From an uncultured Anaerolineae bacterium (lineage in GTDB: Bacteria; Chloroflexota; Anaerolineae; J036; Brachytrichaceae), in NCBI GenBank assembly GCA_938034415.1, contig CALHLE010000013.1, forward strand, positions 1 through 64,000: a stretch of 64,000 bases of DNA. The letters are read 5' to 3'. Made by a program: the position numbers and the translations under genes. The notes below the pieces were generated by a model. The model was given only the letters and a program-made list of their open reading frames with translations, did no database searches and had not been told where the DNA came from. Positions 52,250 through 60,879 of the stretch are shown one piece after another. How positions within the stretch are numbered: the first letter of the stretch is position 1; each line of letters starts with the position of its first letter.

Positions 52250-53440
52250 CTATCGGAACGGCGGCGAGTAGAGCAGTCCGCCCTGCGTGTACAGGTTGTT
52301 GATGCCGCGCGGGATGGCCGTCTTGGTGTTCGGGCCGAGGTTGCGATCGTAGATCTCGCCGTAGTTGCCGACGGCCTTAATCACGTTCACGGCCCAGTCC
52401 TTGCTCAGGCCCAGCTTGGCGCCCAAGTCCACCTTCTCGTCTGCGCCCAGCAAGCGTCGCACTTCAGGGCGCGTATCGCTCGCAGCGACGCTGTCCACGT
52501 TCTCGGCGGTGATGCCGAATTCCTCGGCGGCGAAGGTGGCGAACACCGTCCACTGCACGATGTCAAACCATTGATCGTCGCCGTGGCGCACCATCGGCCC
52601 CAGCGGCTCCTTGGACAGCGTCACATCGAGGATGACGTGGTCGTCGGGGTTGGGCAACACCGAACGGCGAGAGACGAGGCCGGATTTGTCGGTGGTCACC
52701 GCATCGCAGCGCCCTTCCGCATAGGCGCCAAACGTGCCGTTCGCGTCCTCGAACACGGCCGGCGTGTATTTCAAATTGCGCGCCGCCATCTGATCGGCCA
52801 GGTTCAACTCGGTGGTGGTGCCCTTCTGCACGCAGATCGTCGCGCCGTCCAGCTCTTCCAGCTTGGTGATGTTAGCATCCTTGGGCACCATGATGCCCTG
52901 GCCGTCGTAAAAGGTCGTAGCGACGAAGTTTGCGCCGTTGTCGGTGTCGCGGGTAAGCGTCCAGGTGGTGTTGCGGATGAGCACGTCAATTTCGCCGCTT
53001 TGCAGCGCGGCAAAGCGCTGCTCAGCCGTCAGCGGGCGATACTCCACCTTGTTCACGTCGTTGAAAATCGCCGCCGCCAGGGCTTTGCAATAGTCAATGT
53101 CGAAGCCGCTGAATGCGCCGGCGGAATCCACGAAGCCGAAGCCTGGGACTTGGCTGTTCACGCCGCAGATCAACTTGCCGCGCGCTTTGATAGCCTTGAG
53201 CGTCTCGCCAAAGCCCGAAGGCGCAGCAGGCGCAGCGGGCGCCGGCGCAGGAGTGGGAGCAGCCGCGCTAGTATCTGCAGGCGCGGCAGTCACCTCGACG
53301 ACGCGGGTCACCTCGACGATGCGGGTGACCTCGACCGGCGCCGCCGGAGCGGCGGGGGCTGCCGCCGGAGGCGAGGCGCAAGCTGCGAGCGCCATCGGAA
53401 CTGCCACGAGCAAGCTGAGCACCTTTCTTGAACGTATCAT
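52250..53440 (-). CDS. general L-amino-acid ABC transporter substrate-binding lipoprotein (AapJ-like)
   Basis: A 396-residue solute-binding protein. The signal peptide ends in the lipobox MALAACASP. An Ala/Pro linker with a repeated VEVTR unit (about 36-52) follows. The binding domain begins TLKAIKARGKLICGVNSQVPGFGF and has DIDYCKALAAAIFND, LQSGEIDVLIRNTTWTLTRD and NYGEIYDRNLGP near the end, as in AapJ. It captures L-amino acids outside the membrane. The permease and ATPase genes are not next to it. The ribosome site AAGGAGG is strong. Confidence 0.92.
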   Translation of the reverse strand: MIRSRKVLSLLVAVPMALAACASPPAAAPAAPAAPVEVTRIVEVTRVVEVTAAPADTSAAAPTPAPAPAAPAAPSGFGETLKAIKARGKLICGVNSQVPGFGFVDSAGAFSGFDIDYCKALAAAIFNDVNKVEYRPLTAEQRFAALQSGEIDVLIRNTTWTLTRDTDNGANFVATTFYDGQGIMVPKDANITKLEELDGATICVQKGTTTELNLADQMAARNLKYTPAVFEDANGTFGAYAEGRCDAVTTDKSGLVSRRSVLPNPDDHVILDVTLSKEPLGPMVRHGDDQWFDIVQWTVFATFAAEEFGITAENVDSVAASDTRPEVRRLLGADEKVDLGAKLGLSKDWAVNVIKAVGNYGEIYDRNLGPNTKTAIPRGINNLYTQGGLLYSPPFR

Positions 53441-53523
53441 CTCGTCTCTCCTCCTTTGATTGTGACTAGCTTGATCGAATTGGTTGGGCGGCTACAGCTC
53501 TGCAAAAGCTGCGCCACGCGCGA

Positions 53524-53529
53524 ATTATA
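53524..53529 (-). promoter_or_regulatory. -10 element (TATAAT) for the amino-acid-binding lipoprotein
   Basis: A perfect TATAAT on the minus strand, about 84 nt upstream of the start. No convincing -35 lies at the expected distance. Confidence 0.4.
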
Positions 53530-53659
53530 TGTAAGCCGAACAAATGCGCATCTGAAAGGGCGCGTTTCCGGCGAGGGGCCATGCTCGCGCCTACCCCTGT
53601 TCCAACCCGCCAACGCGCAACGATTTGAAACAGCGAAAGCCCGCGCGAGGACGCTGAAA

Positions 53660-53665
53660 TAGAAT
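53660..53665 (+). promoter_or_regulatory. -10-like hexamer (TAGAAT) for moeA
   Basis: TAGAAT ends 6 nt before the moeA ATG; a transcript would begin at about the A of the ATG. Confidence 0.45.
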
Positions 53666-53671
53666 TGCGCC

Positions 53672-55018
53672 ATGCGCAAATTCGACCTGCTCACGCCGGC
53701 GGATGCCATGGCGAAGTTGAACGCTGCGCTCGACGCGGCCGGCTACGGGCCGGCGCGCGGCATCGCCGCGACCGAAACGGTGCCGACGACCCAAGCGCGC
53801 GACCGCGTGCTGGCGCGCGACATCGTCTCGCCCATCCCCATGCCGGAGTTCCGCCGCAGCACGGTGGACGGCTACGCCGTGCGCGCCGACGCTACGCCGG
53901 GCGTGCTGCGCGTGGTCGGCGAGGTGCGCATGGGCGAGCTGGCGCCGTTCGCCATCCGACACGGGGAGGCGGCGCTGGTGCACACCGGCGGCAACCTGCC
54001 CGAAGGCGCCGACGCCGTCGTGATGCTGGAGGATACCGTGCCGCTGACGCTGGACGACCGACGACAGGCAGAGCCGGCGGATGGCTCGCTGCCCTCCGTG
54101 CTTGTGAGGCAGTGGAAGATTCAGACTAACAAGAAGCTGACGCCGGGCGAGAACGCGATCCAGCCCGGCGAGGACGTCAAGGCCGGCGAGGTCGTCATCC
54201 GCGCCGGCATGCGCCTGCGCGAGCAGGAGATCGGCGGGCTGCTGGCGCTGGGCATCACGCGGGTCGAGGTCGTGCGCAAGCCGCGCGTCGCGCTGATCGC
54301 CAGCGGCGACGAGCTGGTGCCGGCGGAGGCCGAGGCGCGCCCCGGCCAGGTGCGCAACATCAACGCGCCGATGCTGGCGGCGCTGGTGGCGCGCCACGGC
54401 GGCGAGCCGCTCGACTTCGGCATCCTGCCCGACTCGCGCGTGGCGTTCGAGGCGGCAGCGCAGCGCGCGATGCGCGAAGCCGATATGGTCATCTTCATGG
54501 CCGGCAGCAGCGTGGGCGAGCGCGACTTCGCGCCCGATGTGGTGAACGCGATGGGCAAGCCGGGCATCCTCGCGCACGGCATCTTGTTCCGCCCCGGCAA
54601 GCCCACCCTGTTCGCCGTGTGCGACGGCAAGCCGGTCTTCGGGCTGCCGGGCAACCCGATCAGCGCGCTGGTGACCGGGACGCTGTTCGCCATGCCAGCG
54701 CTCTGGCGCATTCAAGGGGCGCTTAACCCGCCCGAGCCGCGATTCGTCCGCGCCACGCTCACCCGCGAGGTGAAGTCGCCGAAAGAACTGGAGCATTGGT
54801 TCCCGGTCAAGCTGGGCATGGGCAATCCGGAGCCCGACGCGCTGCCTGGCGCGGCATCCTCGGCCGCCCAACTGCCATCGTTCCCGTGGGCAGAGCCGAT
54901 CTCGACCAAGTCCAACCTGATCTTCGGCCTGGCGCGCGCCGACGGCATCGCCTGCGCGCCGATCGGCGTGGATCGTCTAGCAGCCGGCGCAGAAATCGCA
55001 GTGCGGCTGTTCGACTGA
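53672..55018 (+). CDS. moeA: molybdopterin molybdenumtransferase
   Basis: A 448-residue enzyme that inserts molybdate into adenylated molybdopterin. It has MPEFRRSTVDGYAVRADA, HTGGNLPEGADAVVMLEDT, GVRITRVEVVRKPRVALIASGDELV-like domain III start, and GLPGNPISALVTGTLF near the C-terminus. Domain IV follows. A short insertion (about 135-150, RRQAEPADGSLPSVLVRQ) is present near domain II. No other molybdenum cofactor genes are in the window. Confidence 0.96.
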   Translation: MRKFDLLTPADAMAKLNAALDAAGYGPARGIAATETVPTTQARDRVLARDIVSPIPMPEFRRSTVDGYAVRADATPGVLRVVGEVRMGELAPFAIRHGEAALVHTGGNLPEGADAVVMLEDTVPLTLDDRRQAEPADGSLPSVLVRQWKIQTNKKLTPGENAIQPGEDVKAGEVVIRAGMRLREQEIGGLLALGITRVEVVRKPRVALIASGDELVPAEAEARPGQVRNINAPMLAALVARHGGEPLDFGILPDSRVAFEAAAQRAMREADMVIFMAGSSVGERDFAPDVVNAMGKPGILAHGILFRPGKPTLFAVCDGKPVFGLPGNPISALVTGTLFAMPALWRIQGALNPPEPRFVRATLTREVKSPKELEHWFPVKLGMGNPEPDALPGAASSAAQLPSFPWAEPISTKSNLIFGLARADGIACAPIGVDRLAAGAEIAVRLFD

Positions 55019-55033
55019 CCACAGCCGAGGCGG

Positions 55034-55474
55034 TCATGCTTGAGGCGGGAGCGCGCGCGCCGCTTCCTCCAGCAGGCGGCGGGTGGCATCGTAGGTGATG
55101 ATGGCGCGCGCCTCGTCGTAGGTCGCCCAGCGGTAATCGCGCAACTCTGCGGCCTGCAAGCGCACGCGCGGGTCGCGCACAATGCCGAGGAAGTAGCGCA
55201 CGGTCTTGGCCACCGTCTGGCGCGGGTTGTGCCATGCGGCCTTGGTGTAGTGCTCCTCGAAGGTCGGTTCGGGGTAGAGCGTGACGTCGCCGATGCCGGT
55301 CTCTTCGCGCAGCTCGCGCCGCGCGGCTTCCATCTCGCTCTCGCCCGGCTCGGCATGGCCCTTGGGGAAGGACCAATGCCCGCTGTTGTGTTGCACCAGC
55401 AGGAAGTAGGTCTGGCCGTCCTTGCGATAGACGGGGATGACGCCGAAGGATTGCTCGGTGGTCTGAAGCGACAT
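55034..55474 (-). CDS. NUDIX hydrolase (diadenosine polyphosphate hydrolase-like)
   Basis: A 146-residue NUDIX protein. The Nudix box is GHAEPGESEMEAARRELREETGIGD (GX5EX7REUXEEXGU), after FLLVQHNSGHWSFPKGH. This WSFPKG form occurs in Ap4A hydrolases and bis(5'-nucleosyl)-tetraphosphatases. The long upstream frame is not real; the ATG at 55474 is the first before homology. It is convergent with moeA. Confidence 0.9.
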   Translation of the reverse strand: MSLQTTEQSFGVIPVYRKDGQTYFLLVQHNSGHWSFPKGHAEPGESEMEAARRELREETGIGDVTLYPEPTFEEHYTKAAWHNPRQTVAKTVRYFLGIVRDPRVRLQAAELRDYRWATYDEARAIITYDATRRLLEEAARALPPQA

Positions 55475-55552
55475 TTGGAAGGGACATTCTAAACGCGCGC
55501 CGGCCGCGGCCTCTGTTAGCATTAAGCGCCTGGAGGATCGTCCCTGCGCGCC

Positions 55553-56836
55553 GTGACGCTGACCGCGCCAGTTGCGACACACTCGGCCGCCGACGCCCCG
55601 CTCCCTGCCGGGCTTCGCGGCTACGCTGCGCTGCTGCGCCGCAACCCCAACGCGCGCAAACTGTGGCTGGCGCAGGTCGTCTCGCAGCTCGGCGACTGGT
55701 TCAACACCATTGCGCTGCTTGGCCTGCTGGTGGAGCTGACCGGCAACCCTGCCGCCGGCAACCTGATCAGCCTGGCGCAGATCGTGCCGGTCGCCATCGC
55801 CGGCCTGTTCCTCGCCGGCGTCGTCGCCGACCGCTACGACCGCAGGGCGATCATGATGATCACCAGCTTGGCGCGCGGCGCAATTGCGCTGAGCTTCTTG
55901 CTCATCCGCACGCCGGATGCGGCGTGGATCGCCTACGCCGGCACGGTGGCCATCGCTATCGGCACGGCGTTCTATATGCCGGCGGCATCGGCGGCGCTGC
56001 CGAACATCGTCGCGCAGAACGAGTTGACAGTGGCCGCGATGCTCGGCCAAACCACGTTCGCCACCATGCTGTTCGTCGGCGCCTTCCTCGGCGGCGCCGT
56101 GACCGCCCTGCTGGGTCGAGAGGCCGCGTTCATCGCCAACGCGTCGTCGTTCTTGATCGCGACCTGGTTGATATGGCGCACGCGGGCGAACTTCAGCGCC
56201 CGGCGCGAACAGCAGACGCTCGGCGGGATGAGCGCGCTGCGCGTGCTGACCGAGGGCATGCGCTACCTCAAAGAGGACGCCTTCGTGCGCAACTACTTGT
56301 TGGCCAAGCCGGCCGTGGCGTGGGCCTTGGGCGGCTTTGGCCTGTTCGGCACCTACTCGCTGACGATCTACGGCGCGGGCGACTTTGGGACATCCCTGCT
56401 GTTCGCCGGGCGCGGGATCGGCGCGTTCATCTCGCCGCTGCTCGTGAGCGGCGCGGCCTCGTTGCAAGACGTGCGCCGGCTGCATCGCTTCATCGTCGTC
56501 GGCATGGGGCTGGTCATCCTGGGCTACTTCCTCTTCGCCTTCACGCGCTCGCCGCTGGCCGGCATGCTCTGCGCCGGGGTCGCGCATTGGGGCAACGCCT
56601 GGGCGATGACGCTGAGCGGCCTGATCGTCCAGGCGCACACGCCGGACTACGTGCGCGGGCGGGTGATGGCCCTGGACAACGTCGGCTGGGCGGTGGTCTC
56701 GGCGCTCTCGAACCTGATCGTCGCCTCGGTCGCCGTCCGGTTCACGCCGCAGGCCGGCGTGCTGGCCGCCGTGGCGCTCACGGTCGTCAGCGTGATCGGG
56801 TGGCTGATCGCCATGCGACGGATGCCTGCGCGATGA
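55553..56836 (+). CDS. major facilitator superfamily transporter
   Basis: A 427-residue, twelve-helix MFS protein of the MFS_3/enterobactin-exporter type. RKLWLAQVVSQLGDWFNTIALLGLLVEL is helix 1 with the QLGDWF motif; GLFLAGVVADRYDRRAIMMITSL is the conserved A motif (GxxaDRxxRr). The substrate is unknown. The likely start is GTG at 55553 with GGAGG 16 nt upstream. Its TGA overlaps the ATG of the following methyltransferase (ATGA). Confidence 0.9.
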   Translation: MTLTAPVATHSAADAPLPAGLRGYAALLRRNPNARKLWLAQVVSQLGDWFNTIALLGLLVELTGNPAAGNLISLAQIVPVAIAGLFLAGVVADRYDRRAIMMITSLARGAIALSFLLIRTPDAAWIAYAGTVAIAIGTAFYMPAASAALPNIVAQNELTVAAMLGQTTFATMLFVGAFLGGAVTALLGREAAFIANASSFLIATWLIWRTRANFSARREQQTLGGMSALRVLTEGMRYLKEDAFVRNYLLAKPAVAWALGGFGLFGTYSLTIYGAGDFGTSLLFAGRGIGAFISPLLVSGAASLQDVRRLHRFIVVGMGLVILGYFLFAFTRSPLAGMLCAGVAHWGNAWAMTLSGLIVQAHTPDYVRGRVMALDNVGWAVVSALSNLIVASVAVRFTPQAGVLAAVALTVVSVIGWLIAMRRMPAR

Positions 56837-57660
56837 ACGACGCGCTCTACATCGGCGACTGCCTGGACGTGCTGGGCGGCCTGCCCGACGGCTGCGCGCA
56901 CCTCATTTACCTCGACCCGCCGTTCAACACCCACCGCCGGCGGGTCGGGCGCGCGCGTGGCAAGCCCGACCTGGCCTACAATGACGCGTTCGGCTCGCCG
57001 GCCGGCTACATCGCCTACATGCGCCCACGGGTCGAGGCGATGCGCCGCACGCTCGCCCCCAACGGCTCGCTGTTCTTCCATTGCGACTGGCGCATGAGCC
57101 ATCACGTCCGGCTGATGTTGGACGACGTGTTCGGGGGGCACGCGAGAGGGGGGAAAAGCCGGGCGGTTTTCGTCAATGAGATCATCTGGCGCTACGGCCT
57201 GGGCGCCAGCAAGGCGCGCCGCCGGCTGCTCACCAAGCACGACGTGATCTTCTGGTACGCCAACGGCCCCGACTACACCTTCAACCTGATCCGCGAAGCG
57301 CCGACGCCGGCGATGTTGGCGAAGTATTGCCACACCGACGCGCAGGGCCGCCGCTACATGATCAGCTATGGCCGGCGCTACTATCTGCAAGGGGGCAAGC
57401 CGTTGGATGACGTGTGGGACATCCCGGCCATTGCGCCCACCTCGCGCGAGCGCGTGGGCTATCCAACGCAGAAGCCGCTGGCGCTGCTGAAGCGCATCAT
57501 TGCGCTGGCCAGCAACGCCGGCGATTGGGTGCTCGACCCGTTCTGCGGCAGCGGCACGACGCTGGTCGCAGCGCAGGCACTGGGCCGCCGGTGGATCGGC
57601 ATAGACGCGAATCCGGAGGCCATCGCGCTGGCGCGCGCGCGGCTGGCGGGCGGCGCATAG
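56833..57660 (+). CDS. solitary DNA methyltransferase, beta class
   Basis: A 275-residue paralog of the enzyme at 8604-9500. DPPF is at 28-31 (LIYLDPPFN) and motif I (VLDPFCGSGTT) is near the C-terminus, the beta-class order. Shared blocks include SLFFHCDWRMSHHVRLMLDDVFG, TKHDVIFWYANGPDYTF, DVWDIPAI and GYPTQKPLALLKRIIALASN. No endonuclease is adjacent. The ATG overlaps the MFS stop by 4 nt, so it may be translated with the transporter. Confidence 0.88.
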   Translation: MNDALYIGDCLDVLGGLPDGCAHLIYLDPPFNTHRRRVGRARGKPDLAYNDAFGSPAGYIAYMRPRVEAMRRTLAPNGSLFFHCDWRMSHHVRLMLDDVFGGHARGGKSRAVFVNEIIWRYGLGASKARRRLLTKHDVIFWYANGPDYTFNLIREAPTPAMLAKYCHTDAQGRRYMISYGRRYYLQGGKPLDDVWDIPAIAPTSRERVGYPTQKPLALLKRIIALASNAGDWVLDPFCGSGTTLVAAQALGRRWIGIDANPEAIALARARLAGGA

Positions 57661-57677
57661 CCTGAGCGGGCCGGGCG

Positions 57678-58937
<1,260 letters not shown>

Positions 58938-58944
58938 AGCCGCG

Positions 58945-58950
58945 ATTATC
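58945..58950 (-). promoter_or_regulatory. -10-like hexamer (GATAAT) for proA
   Basis: GATAAT on the minus strand ends 7 nt before the proA ATG, without an intervening ribosome site. Confidence 0.4.
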
Positions 58951-58981
58951 ACCCGGCGCGGCAGGAGCGGGATTCGGCACC

Positions 58982-59821
58982 TTAGGCCGGCGCGCCCGAC
59001 CGGCAACTGAACTGCGGCGTGAAGCCGAAGGCGGCCTCGGCGCGCTTGCCGCTGATTAGCGCGTCGTAGCCCTGGATGTCGGCGCGCAGCTCGGCATCGG
59101 GGTAATAGCGCGCGATCAGCTCGCGCGAGGGCAAATCCACGTGCGTGTCGCGCGCGGCGATGAACGCGACGGTGTGCGAGCCCGCCGGCAGCGGCGCAGT
59201 CGCGGCCAGGTAGCACGCCCGCGCGCAGTCGTGGATGTGCACATAGTGCGGCAGCGGATAGCGCCGGCCGGGCGGGATCGGCTCCGGCAGACGCGGCCAA
59301 CGCTGGACGGTGACCACGTCGGTGAAGCGCAGGCTCACGGTGGTGAGGCCGAAATCGCGGGCGAAGTAATCGGCGATCACCTCGCCGACGTGCTTGGAGA
59401 GCGCGTAGTCGCTCTGCGGGTCCACGGGGTGATCTTCGTCCAGCGGGAAGTAGCGATAGCGCACCGGCCGGTGCGGCGGCACGGTGTGGTTCACCTGAAT
59501 GGACGACGCCCAGACCACGCGCGGCACGCCCAGGTGCGCCGCCGCCAAGAAGACGTTGTAGGTGATGGCGATGTTGGTCATGAAAGTCTGCGCGTTCGGG
59601 AACAGCCGACTGTCGGGGATGGCGGCCAGGTTGATCACCGCGTCCGCGCCGCGCACGACATCGTAGCAACTGCCCAAGTCGGTCAGGTCGGCGGCGAGGT
59701 ACGCGAGTCCATCGCCGCGCCCGACGTTGTCCACGCCGAGCACCTGTGCGCCCTGGCCGCGCGCGTATTCGACAACCACAGAGCCGATGTTGCCTTTGGC
59801 ACCGGTGACGACGATCTTCAT
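58982..59821 (-). CDS. NAD-dependent epimerase/dehydratase (extended SDR)
   Basis: A 279-residue extended short-chain dehydrogenase. [16 protein letters not shown] is the NAD-binding TGxxGxxG motif and YALSK ([16 protein letters not shown]) the catalytic Yxxx[12 protein letters not shown] gives the Ser. Close relatives include uronate dehydrogenases and UDP-sugar epimerases. The neighbouring mannonate dehydratase-like gene makes a uronate role plausible. The ATG at 59821 is chosen over a GTG at 59824. Confidence 0.85.
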   Translation of the reverse strand: MKIVVTGAKGNIGSVVVEYARGQGAQVLGVDNVGRGDGLAYLAADLTDLGSCYDVVRGADAVINLAAIPDSRLFPNAQTFMTNIAITYNVFLAAAHLGVPRVVWASSIQVNHTVPPHRPVRYRYFPLDEDHPVDPQSDYALSKHVGEVIADYFARDFGLTTVSLRFTDVVTVQRWPRLPEPIPPGRRYPLPHYVHIHDCARACYLAATAPLPAGSHTVAFIAARDTHVDLPSRELIARYYPDAELRADIQGYDALISGKRAEAAFGFTPQFSCRSGAPA

Positions 59822-59876
59822 CACAAGCTATGCGAATGGTCCAATCTGCTGTTGGCTGTTGCGACCCCGGCCCGCC

Positions 59877-60857
59877 TCACGCCTCGCGCTTTTGGCGGTA
59901 CACGGCCTCGCGCAGCCCTCGAATATAGCCGATGGCGTAGAGCCGGCCGAACGACGAGTAGCCGGCGTGCTCGTTGCTATCGCCCTCGACGGTGGGCACA
60001 TGGTCGGGGCGCAGCACGCCCTCGAAGCCGATGTCGCGGTAGGCTTCCATACAAGCCAGCATGTCGGTCTTGCCGTCGTCGTGCCAGGCTTCCTCGAAAT
60101 GGCGCACGTCGCCCTTCACATCGCGAAAGTGCACGAAGCTGATCTTGCCTTGCCGCCCGAAATGGCGGATCACCCCCGGCAGGTCGTCGGTCATCAGGGT
60201 GAAGTTGCCCTGGCACAAGGTGATGGTGTTGTAATCGCTGGGCACCAGGTTCACAAGGCGCTGGAAGTTTTCCACGCTGGTGAGGATGCGCCCCACGCCG
60301 CGCAGCGGGGAGAGCGGCGGGTCGTCGGGGTGGGCGCTGAGCTTGACGCCGGCCTTTTCGGCCACCGGCAGCATGATCTTGAGGAAGGCTTCGAGATTCT
60401 TCCACAAGTCCTCCTCCTTTACTTCGGGCAGCGGCGGCCCTTTCTCAAAGTCGCTCAGGTCAAACGCGGTCACCAGCGAGCCGCCTCGCGATGGCGCGCT
60501 GGTGCGGGTGCGCGTCCAGTTCATCACGGCCATCCAGGCGTAGCACCACACCGGGATCTCCAGGCGGCCCATGTTCTCGATCAGCGTGATGCACCATTCG
60601 ATCTCCTGATCCTTGCCCGGCAGGCCGCGCATGATCTTGTCCATCGGCGGGCGCGCTTCGATCACGGCCAGCTTGAAGCCGCCGTCTTCGTAGCGCTTCT
60701 TCATGCGCAGCAAGGGCATGAAGTCGTAGGGCGTTTCGCCCGGGCCGCAGTCGCTCGGCAGGGGCAACCCGCCCACAGCGTAGTCCACGCCGGCCTGCTT
60801 GGCCAGCTTCCACAACGGCGAAGGGTTCGGGGGAAGGTATTCGGCGATCTTGATCAT
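59877..60857 (-). CDS. mannonate dehydratase family protein (UxuA-like)
   Basis: A 326-residue TIM-barrel protein. MIKIAEYLPPNPSPLWKLAKQAGV, KLSAHPDDPPLSPLRGVGRILTS, GNFTLMTDDLPGVIRHFG, FVHFRDVKG and LRPDHVPTVEGDS contain the conserved His, Asp, Cys (TLCQGN) and metal ligands of the UxuA family, which dehydrates D-mannonate to 2-keto-3-deoxygluconate. Length is shorter than E. coli UxuA, as in other short UxuA-like proteins. It lies between the SDR and beta-helix genes on the same strand. Confidence 0.87.
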   Translation of the reverse strand: MIKIAEYLPPNPSPLWKLAKQAGVDYAVGGLPLPSDCGPGETPYDFMPLLRMKKRYEDGGFKLAVIEARPPMDKIMRGLPGKDQEIEWCITLIENMGRLEIPVWCYAWMAVMNWTRTRTSAPSRGGSLVTAFDLSDFEKGPPLPEVKEEDLWKNLEAFLKIMLPVAEKAGVKLSAHPDDPPLSPLRGVGRILTSVENFQRLVNLVPSDYNTITLCQGNFTLMTDDLPGVIRHFGRQGKISFVHFRDVKGDVRHFEEAWHDDGKTDMLACMEAYRDIGFEGVLRPDHVPTVEGDSNEHAGYSSFGRLYAIGYIRGLREAVYRQKREA

Positions 60858-60879
60858 GCGGCATGGTCGCCGGCCGAGT

